Assembly (NCBI GenBank): GCA_003117195.1
Contig: BDSI01000012.1
Span: forward strand, 1,053,311 to 1,117,310
From: Eudorina sp. 2006-703-Eu-15
Taxonomy: Eukaryota > Chlorophyta > Chlorophyceae > Chlamydomonadales > Volvocaceae
Direction of reading: 5' to 3'
Length of the DNA stretch: 64,000 nt
Made by a program: the position numbers and the translations under genes. The notes below the pieces were generated by a model, which worked only from the letters and a program-made list of their open reading frames with translations, had not been told where the DNA came from and did no database searches. Below, one piece after another: positions 12,601 to 22,800 of the stretch (positions are counted from its first letter, which is position 1; every line of letters starts with the position of its first letter).

Positions 12601-14391
12601 GTACCGCCCGACGGAGCCACCCCCATCGCACAGCGCGCCCAACGCAATGTGTTGTCAGAGTTGCTGGGGTTCTCTGTCCCCGGTTGTCTGTCCCCATGGG
12701 CTGTTCCCGGGAGCTGCTCACAGAACCCCTCCACCCCCCAATCCCCACCCGGGTCATCAGCTCTGCCGCTGTGGCGTTGAAGTTCTGGATCCAGTACTCG
12801 AGGTCGTACCGCTGCTTGACCAGCAACGTGAAGGTGGTGCCCGGGGTGAACGATTGCTGCAGCTGGATCTGCGTGTGGCGGGGCCGGATAGGGGGCAAGG
12901 GAGGGGGGACGGATGGTAGTTGGGTGGGGATGGAGGGGCTTCAACATGCTGAATCGCAGCAGCTGCAGCGCCAGCCGGCCGATCCCGACGGCGGCGCTGC
13001 TGTAGCGCACCGACTCGTGTACGAGGGGTGAGGTGTGCGCCGCCGCCGCAAGCGAAGAGGTAGCCGGCAGGCGCAGCGATCGCCGGGCCCCGCAAGAGGA
13101 CCCGGAGGAGGACCCAGTCAAGCGCAAACGACGCACGCAGGGGGCGCAAGCTTGGCTTGCAGCTGGTGCGTCTCGCCTCTTCCCGTGGCATTTTCGCCAG
13201 CGAGGGCATTCAGTCCAAGACTGACTGCGCCCCCCGCAAACCATCCGAACGTCCTAAACGCCGTTCAGAAGCCCCGAACGTTATCGTGGGACATTACGAC
13301 AAACCAGAACTTGTAAGCGGGTGACGCACTGTCGGACCCCTAACTTGGCTGTGTGTGGGGACGACCGTGGATTGGGCCAGCCACCCGGGACCCCTCCGCC
13401 CCCTCCACCGCCGCCGAAAGACTTGCGCCTGCCGCGACAGTCAAACCCACTGACCGGTGCGCTCACCCCCACCCCGCAATGAGCTGCTCACGCACCTGGA
13501 AGCCAGTCGCCGCGTCCACGGCGCGGCTGCGCGCATCATCCTTCCGTTGCTGCACGTGCGCGTGCGACCCGGCGATGACACCCCAAATGCCCACGCCAGA
13601 GAGCACAAGGAAAATCACCAGGGGGGCGACCAGCGTGCCCGGGTACAGGTAAATGATCTCCCCAAGCGCCTGCGGTTGACAGCAGGAAAGGCCCAAGGGG
13701 GCGCGCCGTCAAACTGCCATCGCCGGCCCGCAAGCCGCTGCAAGTGAGCAGCTCCTGGCCACGGACCTTCCGGCCCGCAGAGCAACCATATGCGCACCTG
13801 GCAGGCCTCCCTGACCTCGTCCGAGAAAGCACGCATACGGGAGCGGGAGCGGTGCTTCGGTGACTCTGCCTTGGCATGGCCGTCTGCCGGCTGGGCCAGG
13901 TCAACCGATGACGCAACCTGTGGCTCTGATTCTTCGGGAAGTGCTTTGGCATGTTGTGCCAAACCTGCCGCGTCTGCCGGAATGCCGGACCGGTCCGCGA
14001 CGGTGGTTGCTCCGCCAAGCACCCATAAGGCGGACCCGTTCCCGCTTTCAACGTCGGCAACGCTGGATGAGATAGCGCGGCCGTTTCCCTTCGTGCAAGC
14101 TGGCTCCTGAGCGTCGAGGTCGTTTGCAGTCTTCGCCAGGTTCGCACGCATATTCCGCTCCTGGAGTTCACGCACGACGCTCGCCCTGTGCACCAGCGAG
14201 GGCATAAGACGATAAGGACCTGAACTTCAAAGCTGCGTGCATGCTGCTTTCACGTTGAACCACCTCAAAGCACTATCTTACATGGCGCAGTTCTTGGTGA
14301 ACAATCCATCAGCCAAGTCGTTCGTCGGTTGCATTAGACTGAGGGCGCCACCCTCGGGCGACACAGAAGCGACCTGTTCGGTCTCCTTCAT
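3685..14391 (-). CDS. K1: CHASE-domain receptor-like TKL protein kinase (21 exons, 1,042 aa)
   Basis: Exons, 5' to 3' on the minus strand: 14391-14282, 14185-13798, 13669-13496, 12868-12749, 12052-11935, 11496-11377, 10689-10548, 10334-10253, 9867-9730, 9384-9241, 8762-8712, 8362-8248, 7742-7693, 7456-7415, 7048-6898, 6713-6632, 5773-5613, 5277-5185, 4866-4712, 4538-4491, 4329-3685. All junctions are GT-AG and the sum is 1,043 codons including the stop. Residues about 1-166 are a cytoplasmic N-terminus containing VVRELQER. TM1 is in exon 3 (about 175-200). The CHASE-type domain spans about 225-464, with the GPFNL and FVRYPIF blocks, a Cys-x-x-Cys-Tyr-Asn-Ala-Thr loop and the WWGLMTVL block. 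TM2 is about 475-500 and a coiled linker follows. The kinase starts near 588: GAGAFGKV loop, VAVK lysine, HSD catalytic loop, DFG and MAPE, then the GILMWELF block. The role as a membrane ligand sensor that phosphorylates proteins is inferred from family knowledge. K1 has one extra intron and lacks two introns present in K2 and K3. The start matches K2's short first exon. A consensus donor (CAG|GTGGGT) lies just before the stop, so another C-terminus is possible. Confidence 0.87.
5450..5612. repeat. GGGCCCGACCC minisatellite in a K1 intron
   Basis: Degenerate tandem array of GGGCCCGACCC(T/A)TG and CGCCGGCTCCTG modules. It fills the 5' end of the intron after the exon ending at 5613. No equivalent is seen in the K2 or K3 introns at the same position. 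Confidence 0.75.
6429..6668 (-). repeat. Six 40-bp repeats that copy an exon-intron boundary
   Basis: Six head-to-tail 40-bp units start at 6429, 6469, 6509, 6549, 6589 and 6629. On the gene strand each unit holds the end of the K1 exon (CTGCCGCCCAGCGCCAG) followed by the donor GTGCGG. The first donor met, ending the exon at 6632, gives an 82-nt exon equal to K3's. Because 40 is not a multiple of three, use of each later donor would change the frame downstream. All three frames stay open through the array. Confidence 0.9.
7457..7692 (-). other. K1-specific 236-bp phase-0 intron
   Basis: In K1 the codons for KASL and DDS are separated by GTAGGT...GCAG. In K2 the same stretch is one 92-nt exon (37530-37439) and in K3 one 95-nt exon (59356-59262). 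K1's flanking pieces are 50 and 42 nt, which sum exactly to 92. The intron's 3' half is a degenerate GGCAGCAG/CGGGCAGCAG repeat. Confidence 0.85.
7831..7886 (+). repeat. Dispersed element, copy 1 (in a K1 intron)
   Basis: About 48 bp beginning GCCCGTTGAAACACCCGG and ending near CCACCTTGTAACGG, shared with 18278-18325 apart from a few substitutions. It ends in an AT-rich tail with TTACAAA, so it may be the 3' end of a SINE or LINE fragment. The family was not identified. Confidence 0.65.
8419..8635. repeat. Two adjoining pentanucleotide arrays (AGGTC)n and (CGGTC)n
   Basis: About 17 copies of AGGTC (8419-8505) pass through a short junction into about 24 copies of CGGTC (8514-8635). The two units differ by one base and each block is almost pure. 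The array lies in the K1 intron between the exons at 8712 and 8362. A 5-bp unit without stops explains the long open frames seen here. Confidence 0.95.
8933..9029. repeat. (GGCA)n array with G-runs
   Basis: GGCA tetranucleotides interrupted by GGGGGG runs, in the K1 intron that follows the TM2 exon (9384-9241). Confidence 0.9.
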
Positions 14392-15086
14392 GTTGCCAGG
14401 CGACACCGTTCAGAAACTAGACATTCATCGCTTCCGTCCTTCAACCCTCGCGCAAATGTTATGCCTGACGCTCACTATGTTAAAAGTTAGACTCGGTGCG
14501 GTGACACAAACCAGCACGTTGACATGTATGCAAAATAATCTTCCAACTGTACATTTGCTATAGATGTCTTGTCTGAGGCAGTGTGACCTCAACGTTGGTT
14601 AGCATGTGCTAGGGGTGACGGTGTATGCCGTGCACTGGGAGTCATGTGAAGTTTTTTTACAGACGACAACTGTTGACAATAATGAGGGAATATAAGATCT
14701 AGTAGGGTACGCTGAGTACGCTGGGCGCTTGCAAAATTCATTCTTACTCCCCAAAAATGATGCCATGATAGATTACCCCGCCTACAACCATCCGCCGGTC
14801 GACTCTGGATGAATATGGTAAAGTTCTAGGTGAAACACGGCCAGGAACGTTGTGCAACGCATCTGTATCGTATCCGCCGTATCCGCGTGCAGCATGGGCA
14901 GCGCAACCCGTGTTGCGTAGCGTCTGGATGCCTAGACCAGGGGCAGTATGACAGCATGACGCACATGGGCTCCATGGCAACTTGATAGCCGACGTACACC
15001 TTACCTGTCCACACCGAGTGGCCAGGCATAATGGTATCCCTCTTTTTCAAACGATCTTTCCGTAGACGGCAGTAGCGAGCCTTGCG
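14392..15086. other. AT-rich 5' flank of K1
   Basis: Base composition drops sharply to AT-rich upstream of the K1 start, as it does upstream of K2. This is the likely promoter and 5'-UTR region, but I could not fix a TATA box or transcription start. An open minus frame at 14826-15089 contains a donor-like CAG|GTAAGG, but its protein is not recognised and I do not call it a gene. Confidence 0.4.
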
Positions 15087-15212
15087 CAATGTTCGGTAAT
15101 GCCCACCGGGTTGCGAAAGGGCCTAGAAGCGCAACCAAACAACACCGTAAGCACCCACCGCTCACATTCACCGGGTCATGCTTACGGATATACCCATGTG
15201 CGGTGCCTGTTA
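15087..15212. repeat. Dispersed repeat R, uninterrupted copy
   Basis: About 125 bp running from GGTAATGCCCACCGGG to CATGTGCGGT. A second copy exists as two separated halves at 29598-29672 and 30111-30162. This copy shows the pre-insertion state (CACCCACCGCTCACATTCAC). Confidence 0.75.
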
Positions 15213-15260
15213 TTTTTTACATACTGGGTCGCAACGGCCAACAGCTCCGTAACCGTCAAC

Positions 15261-15450
15261 TGAATGAATGAATAAACGTTACAGCGGACGCCAAAGTGAT
15301 CAACGGTGTATACCAGGGCAAGCCCCAGCAAGCCCCACCGACAAGGTGGCAAGACACCTCCACACCTCAACGCCGCAAACAAAAACACACCGGGCCATGA
15401 CCCCACCCAGACAGACACCGAAGCAAGCAGAGCAAACTGCCACACAACAG
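15261..15450 (-). mobile_element. LINE-A 3' end, truncated copy
   Basis: On the minus strand the element ends in GTCCGCTGTAACGTTTATTC-like sequence followed by a TTCA-type tail. The upstream part matches the 3' regions at 26083 and 47560/49037, including CCGGTGTGTTTTTG and AGGTGTGGAGGTGTC. It is severely 5'-truncated, as is usual for LINE insertions. No coding sequence remains. Confidence 0.7.
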
Positions 15451-16272
15451 TTGGGTAAAAAAATCATCACTGCGTGCGACTGTGTACCGCATTGAGGGGC
15501 AGCTCTAAGTTATACGGAGGGTACCGGAACCTCCCCCTCCCGGCCGGAGGTGATACTGCCAATGGGACGCCCTGGAGCCCCGGCGCACGCCCCGGAACAC
15601 CAGCAACGGGGTCTCGGCGTCCACATTGCCAACATGCGCACAACACGACCTCGACAGCACCCACGGCCCCGGCTGATCATTCCCTCACTTCTCACTCCCC
15701 TCCCTCTCCCCTCTCTCAACCCCCTTCTCTCCCACTCTCCCCTCCCTCTCCCCTTCCTCTCCCTGCTCTGCCCCCTTCTCCCCTTCCGTGCCCCCAACTC
15801 GCTCCGGCACCCACTCCATGGGGAGGCAGACCGCAGGGTGCCATCTGCAGCGACCACACCATGCACCCAGATGAAAAGAGCAACCACTGCAACTCCTTCC
15901 ACATGGGCTACAGCTTGGGTGTACAACAGCCGGTGGGTGCCGTAGCAACTGGTGACAGGCTCCCCAAAGCTGATGCCGATGTACGACAATCGGGCATGTC
16001 GTACCGATTTTCACCCGACAGCTCCTGTCATCAGTCGGAAGGACGTGTGATCTAGGGATCTGGGTCTCGCCCGTTTCCTCGGGCGGGACGGGAGTTGAAT
16101 CAAAAAAAGAAAGAAACCCGAAAAACGGGACGGGAGCGCGGTGTGTGTGTCCCGTGGACCCAGCTCCAGGACATGGGCGGGAACCCCCTCCAGCATGGAT
16201 GGACGCCACAAAAGCACGTGGACCCCGTCTCCAGTAGTGCTGCCAGGGCAGCGGGCCACAATTTCCCATGCT

Positions 16273-18620
16273 TCACTGCTGCTGCTGCTGCTGCGCCGCC
16301 TCCAGCAGCTGCTGCAGCTCCTCCACCTCCAGCCGCTGCTGCGCATCTCCGTCCAGCCGCGAGCAACCAAAGTCCAGGAACTCGCAGCGCAGCTGCGAGC
16401 CGGAGGCCTGCCCGCCACCCCCGCCCCCAGCACCAGCACCAGCGGCCCCTGTTGGCGGCGGCGGCGGCGACCTCTCCTGTACCACCAGCATGTTGGCCAG
16501 CCGCACGTCACCGTGCACAAAGCCCGGGCAGGCGGCCTGCACCGCCTCCAGCACCTGCAGCGCTGCGGCCGCCACCGCCGCCGGAATGGGCCGCGGCAAG
16601 CGCGACAACTGCTGGCCGCTTGCTACCCGCCGCACCGCGAGGAAGCGGACGCACCAGTCCAGGTCGCCCCAGGCCAGCAGCTCTGGCACGTGCAGCCCCT
16701 GCAGCCCCTCCAGGGTTGTGTAGGCCGCCATCTCGCTTTTGTACGCCGTCAGCCTGCTGTAGTCCGGCCCCAGCAGCTTGATGACACAGTCCACACCGTC
16801 GCATGTACCAGTCATGACCAGGCCCTCGCTGCCGGGGCTGAGCTCCTCACCGAAGCGCAGGAGCACGCGTGACGGTCGTTCGCGTGCAGCCGCGGCCGCC
16901 ACAGGTGCAGCCGCAGCCGCGGCCGCCACAGGGGGCCATATCCACATCCGGCTGCTGCAGCTGCGGGAGGCGGGGGACGTTGCGCAGTGCCAGCCACTGC
17001 AAGAACGCCAGGGCGCCATACATCGTCGCCGCGCTGCTGCCCCCGGCGCCACCTGATGCCGGGGTCGTCGGCGAGGTGGCAGAGGTGGTGTGCACGACGG
17101 CTTCGGACAGGTACAGCTGCTCGCGGTGGTTGGCCAGGCAGTACACCAGCCACGCGGCGAAGTAGCACGAAATGAAGCCGTAGCAGGAGTTCCGCGCTAT
17201 CACGTATGTTTAAATCTGCGGGACGTACGGTCAGTACCGGTCAGTACCGCCATAGGGGGAGGAAACGACAGGAGTTGAATGGAGTTGAATGTACCGGCCC
17301 ACGTCAGCACATGTATGCACCATCAGCACTAAAAACCAACGCGCGACGGCGCGTCGACGACAACGCTCGACCTGCAATCCTTACATGCCTCCTACAGGAT
17401 TGCAGGCGGTCAGGTTGACTGCTGAGCCACCCAGACAGTGCTTGCTTGTGGTACCCTAGTAGGCAAAGCTGCATCACGCTCGCTCTGCGTTTAGGGTCGG
17501 GTGTACGTTGCCGCGGCCATCGGGACAGAGTGCCGTACATGACGAACATACATAATACCGCTACCTCGCTCGTGATCAGACAGGGACCATCGGCTGCTAC
17601 ACGCAAAGCACTCACTCATCACCCAAATAAAGTAAGTGAAACGATGCAAGCATGAATGTCTGTGACAAGCCTCCCAACTACGGCGGCACCGCATCCCTCA
17701 ACCCACCTGGCTGATGACCGCTCGGGCCAGCCTGTGGCGGGCATGCCCACGGTCTCGCCATGCCGTGAGCAGGTCAACCGGCTGTTTGCCCTCCTCCTCC
17801 ATGAGCTTCGGGGCGATCTTAACCTCGCCCACACACACGCATTTCCGTTTCTTTTTCTTGGGTGCGGATTCCCCCTTCTCCTTCACCGGCTCCTCAGGAC
17901 GGCTGTTGCACCCAGCGCCGGCAGAGCCACCACCGCCAAGCAAGCCACCGTTGCGTCACTTCTGTGGGCTCGGGCTGCTGCTGCTCTCCGCCTTTGCAGC
18001 GGCCCTGTTGGTCCGCTGTTGCACCTTCTGGCGACGTATCCCTTTGCTGCGGGCTGCTGTTGCAGCCGTCCATTTCCGTTTCTAGGACGAGGTCCAGATC
18101 TGTCTTGTAAAGGTCCGGCGAGCAGGGCGCTGAAACCGGAGCAGAGACAGCAGAGCCGCGCTGGTAACCTGGTGTGTTGGCCGGTATGGCTGCATGACCC
18201 CCCGCAGGTGATGGAGGATGGGTGCGCAGTCCTTGGTAGGAGTTGATGACACGAGGCACCTATGAGCTATCTGGGCCCGTTGGAACACCCGGTCGGGATA
18301 CGGGTCCACCTTGTAACGGTTACATTACAAAGAGCCAGCGGTTTGCTGAGGGTGCTGCCAACCGTTCATGGCGCGGCCACCGCCTTGCTTGCCGCCACCA
18401 CCATCTTTGACGCCACACGGGAGGATGGCCACCGGCACCTGCTGGTACCATATCGCGAGTGTCCAGTCCGACCGATGGGCACTGGCAAGCTTGCCCATCA
18501 CGGCAGCCGCCAAAGCACCTCACACCTCCGTCTCCGAGTTCAGCTGCCCCAAGTATGCATCTTTGCGCAGCCTGCGTCCGGGCCGCAGTCGACACGGGAG
18601 CCATGAAGTGGGCGTGTGTT
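16273..18620 (-). pseudogene. Decayed nuclease-protein kinase fusion (Crinkler-class architecture)
   Basis: Coding pieces in order on the minus strand: about 18259-17950 with a DLDLVLE segment; about 17930-17712 with an SV40-like PKKKKRK nuclear signal and GEVK (codons near 17829-17818), ending at the donor CAG|GTGGGT; about 17215-16945 with RNSCYGFISCY; and about 16900-16273 with VIK lysine, HGDVRLAN loop and DFG. DLDLVL...GEVK fits the acidic and E-x-K motifs of PD-(D/E)XK nucleases. HGD...DFG is an atypical kinase core. Nuclease-kinase fusions are known among Crinkler-type proteins, and joining these pieces into one gene is inference. Damage: a TAA directly follows the acceptor near 17215, and the frame changes near 17940 unless a 46-nt intron is used. 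The model ends in a Gln run. The 5' end (RLRKDAYLGQL near 18600) is uncertain. Confidence 0.5.
18278..18325 (+). repeat. Dispersed element, copy 2
   Basis: Counterpart of 7831-7886. It shares GCCCGTTGGAACACCCGG and CCACCTTGTAACGGTTA and ends in ATTACAAA. It lies in the 5' part of the decayed nuclease-kinase gene, close to an apparent acceptor. Confidence 0.65.
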
Positions 18621-19825
18621 TGTTGGGACAGTCATGCGTGTGTTGAACAGCGGACGGGCAGGCACATGTGCGTATAAGAAACGAAACTGAGTCGCGAGAA
18701 GACAAGTCCAGCTTGACAGGTGGTGAAGGCGATGGCAATTGACAACAGCTGGAGCTCGAACAAATTACAACCGTTTTGTGTATATGTCTGGGGGCTGATA
18801 TTAGGCAGACGAAGAGAAAAGACCAGACTTGGGCAGCAAACAAGATTGCAACCGTACTGACCTGAGGTGCGTGCAGCAGCTACCAACGGTCCCGCGTGTT
18901 GCTGACTTGTTGTCAGGGTCACCCAAAACTAACGTTCACGACATCAGCGTTCCCAGAAATTAAGATGTCAGCAGATCATGTGGACTCACCTGGTCTATGG
19001 ACCTTGTGCTTTTGCTCGGACACTGCTGCTCGTTATCATAGGTCAAGCCTCCTTGCAATGCCACACCTCTGAAATCAATCAAAATTTCATAGGAAACACT
19101 GCATTTTGCTGTCTTGCTTTCATGTTCTTCCAGTTTCCAGTCCTTACTTTCTTTCGATTATTTCTCTGCTAGTTCACTATGACTTACTCTTGCACAGGGC
19201 ACTGGTGTTTCATATGCGGGACATCGTCCGACTAAAGGGAGTTTGCACCTGTAAGGTATTGGAGGTCGTTGAGGCGAATAGTTTGTGCTTCGTGCCGTAC
19301 GTTTATCTGCCGTGTAAGCCTCCGAAAGGCTGTTTGAGAACTCCTTTTCCATTCCATTGTAAGCTTCGTCTCCTCATTTCTCTGTCTCTGGAGCCAATGG
19401 CTAACGTCGGGCCTCGCGGCTGGGTAAACTAGGAACTAATGCTTCCTCCAGTCGCCAACTGGAGCCAGTTCTTTACAGCACCGGCACTCTGGTCTCTGAA
19501 GTCTCCATTTAATGCCCACCCAGAAGTTTTGAAAACAGTGGAGGTTTTATTGACACAGACAATGCTAATTCGTGGCGCTCATGATATGACCGAACTTCCC
19601 TGGCTTTCAGTAACATATAGAGTACTTCAAAAGAATAAACAAACGCTAATCAGAGTCGGCGGGTGTGTCGTCCAGTCATAAGGCCCCTGACTCAAGGAGT
19701 AACGGTCTTAATTGGCGACGCGGCAGGTACCGCTCTCACCTGCAGCTGTAATACACGTTGTGCATTGTATTTTCTCTCTGCATTTCTCACCAAAATCGCA
19801 AAACTTGCGTCTGAGCACAGCTGAA
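18621..19825. other. AT-richer divergent spacer
   Basis: About 1.2 kb between the presumed 5' end of the nuclease-kinase pseudogene (minus) and the NTPase-nuclease gene (plus). It is AT-richer than its surroundings and holds no supported ORF. If the two genes were ever co-regulated, this would be the shared promoter region. That is inference from orientation alone. Confidence 0.4.
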
Positions 19826-22800
19826 ATGACCAAACGCGTGCGGGACGCTGCTGACATCCAGTCTGAGATTGACAAGGTCACAAAAGAGATAAATGATGTC
19901 GAAGCGCAAGTGCGCAAGGCAGAAGCCGCAGTGGAGCAGGCAACGCAAGATAGGAAAGCGGTCAAGGCGACGCTTCGCGAAATAGCCAAGAAGCTGGAGC
20001 AGCTAAATCTCAGCGAGCAGGAGCGGGCGGCGCTGGTTGCGCAGCAGCAGTCTTGCGTTACAGCTGGCGAGAAAGTTCTGGAATGGCTGCGCGAGGAGGA
20101 GCTGCAGCTGCGCAGGATGAAGGAGCAGCTGCGCAGGATGGAGGGGCATCTGCGCGAGGAGCAGCTGCAGCAGGACGGTGAGCGTTGCGGTGTTACACCA
20201 CCACCATCGATGCTTTGGTCTACTGACCTTGCGTTCTTGTTGCTATTGAGGCCTGATGGGCGTTTTGCTGAGCTCCAGCGCTTAGAGTACGCTGCTGCTC
20301 CTTGTTGCCGTCGCCATCGCGGGAATCTACCTGTGCCGCTGTGGGCACAGCTGAGCGTGTCCGATTGACCGACCAACTGATGAATATCCTAAAAACGTAT
20401 TGGGGTTGTCGTTGCGCGCTGCGGTATGCGGTATGCGGGAGGCTTGGGACGCGTCACTGGGTGGTTGGGAGACCTCGCGCGCCTGAGAGGTGCAGCAGCA
20501 TGCACGTCGGGACCAAGTCGACATCATGGGCAGCGTAACGCAGGCGCGTTTCGCGTTTCCGCGCGTCGCATGTACACACTCTGACGGCGGGCGGGTTGCA
20601 ATTCTAAACACTCTGACATGCAACTCGTAATCTCCACGTGTCCCCCGACCCGTGTCGTGCAGCCTGTCGCGCAGCCTGTCGCGCGCCGCGACGCCACCAG
20701 GGAAGAAGGAACCAGGAAGGACGGGGTTTATGGATGGTCTCATACGTCCCATCTCCGCCGCGTGCCAGCACTCCTCGCGCCCAACCCCTCACCCCACCCC
20801 ACACACCAGACCGCATCAAGCGCGTGAAGCGGCATGCAATGTTGTCCTGCATAGGGGGCCTCACCCGTTGGATTTCCGACACGGAGAGCTGGGAGAGTCC
20901 TCAAGCTCCCTGCATCGCAGGGCTTCTAGACCTGTCGAGCGTGGGAAGGGGATTGTTTTTTAGGGGGAGCGTTGGGGGTTTGGGTAATCGCTCACGTCGT
21001 TTAGTCGTTGGGGACGGCCTTTGCCGGGGGAGTTGTGGCTTTTAGAGTGGAATGGCCGTCGCGCATTGGGGCGGGTGGGTCGTTGCTGGGGGCTGCGGGG
21101 TGCGCTGGTTGCGCCAACTCGTGTCGGATGCTGGGAGCTGTGAGAGGCGGCAAGGGGCGGCTGGCGGGTGGCGGGCCTTGTGGGCCCAACACCCGCCCCA
21201 GGGGAGCGCGCATAGAGCGCGCCAGCTATAGCCAGTCGGGCTGGGTGAGCGGGGCGCTCGGGCATGGGGCGGGTTTTGTTGCACCCCTGCAGTTTTGTTG
21301 CACTCCGTTGCGCCCGCCCGCACCAGTAGCCCCAGATGTGTTAGCGCACCCTCCCAGAGTAGATAAATTGTTTCAAGGCGGTTTCGCTCCGCCAAGCGTG
21401 GGCTTCTGTCCGGGATGGTTCTCCTCTGACCCCGCTTCCTCCCGAGTATCACTACTCGTTACGTAGGAGGCTGAAACGACTTCTCGTACATTGGCTTTCC
21501 GACATTAGTGTCGGTCTGTTGGTGTCTGTTGTCCTTTTGGCTTAACGGCGCTGCAACAAGATACACGCCCCGGCTCGGAGGCGCCGAGGGTTGGGCGCGG
21601 ATGTCTGGCTGTATCCGTTGCAGTAGAGTTTCTGAGCGACAGTGTGCTGCGCCTCGGCCCCACCCGTTGGGTTTCCAACCTGGGGGAAGCTGGGGGAGCC
21701 CTCCCTGCATCGCAGTTCGACGGCGGCAAGTTGCGTTGTTCGTTGTCCCTTCCTGCGCTTCACAGGCTAGGCGCCCCTTGCGACGGCGTGCTGATGCCAG
21801 TTGTGTTCGCCTAGACCCTCCGACGAAGGTGCACAACTCTTGAGCAAGAGCCTCTGCCAGCCGCCCTGCGACTTCGCGCCAACCCCAACTGCGATTGCAG
21901 CGACTCCTGCCAACGGCTCTCCCCAGGCAACGGTTGTTGTGCATTTCGTAATGTTTAATTAGTATGGAAAACGCTCTGACAGCACGCCCCGTGTGTCCAT
22001 TCGTCTTTCCCCATATGTGCAGGTGCGGCGGCAGGGCCCAACAAGGACACGGCCATGACCGCCTTCATCTGTGCACTGCGGACCGCCAAGCTCAAACCCG
22101 TCGGCAGCGGCATGTCGCTTCTGTCGCTCGGCCCGGACGTGAACTTCCCGGACGACACTGCGGAGAAGCGGAGTACGCTGCTTGTGCGCGACTTTTATGC
22201 CAAGCTGCTCCACCATATGAAGAGCAGGCAGGCGTGGCTGCTGACAGGCGTGCCTGGCACGGGCAAGTCGTGGTGGATCTGGTACGCCATATTCGAGCTG
22301 CTACAGGAAGCAGAGCCGCCAGTGATCGTGTGGCATAGCTTCAAGATGGCGGGCCGCGTTCTGTTCAAGGACGGGGTGGCGTACAAGGGCGACAGCAACT
22401 CTTTCGCTGGAGAGCTGAAGCTGCCCTCAACATGGTGGGCAAGGGACGAGGAAGCAAGCGGTAGCCGTGCGCATTCTTCTCGTCGATTGCCCCTGTGTGC
22501 CTCATCACTTCTGTGCATAACGCCATGCCCCTCCCCTTCTTGCTAGGTACTTCGTTGATGGAATGCTGCCGCAGTGGGTGTACGCGCGCACAGTCATGGT
22601 GTGCCCCCCCGAGCGCAGTGTCTACAAGGTGAGTGGTGGCATGCATCAATTGCAGGCGATTAGCAGCTTCCCCCACCTGGTGATGAAGGCAGTATGGTGG
22701 TAGTCGAATGCCACGCCAGCCTCTTGTTGGTCGAGCATGATTTTCAAGAGCTGGACTCCCTCCCGTCCTCTGTCATGTGGCAACCTGCACGCAGGAGTGG

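Noticed and set aside
12900..13244. Additional K1 sensor exon in the frame at 12950-13020
   Set aside because: No counterpart in K2, and the flanking exons (13496 and 12868) already join in phase.
3685..14391. Histidine-kinase (cytokinin-receptor) identity for the CHASE genes
   Set aside because: The catalytic region has a GxGxFGxV loop, VAVK, DFG and APE of eukaryotic protein kinases. No H-box, N/G boxes or receiver domain are present.
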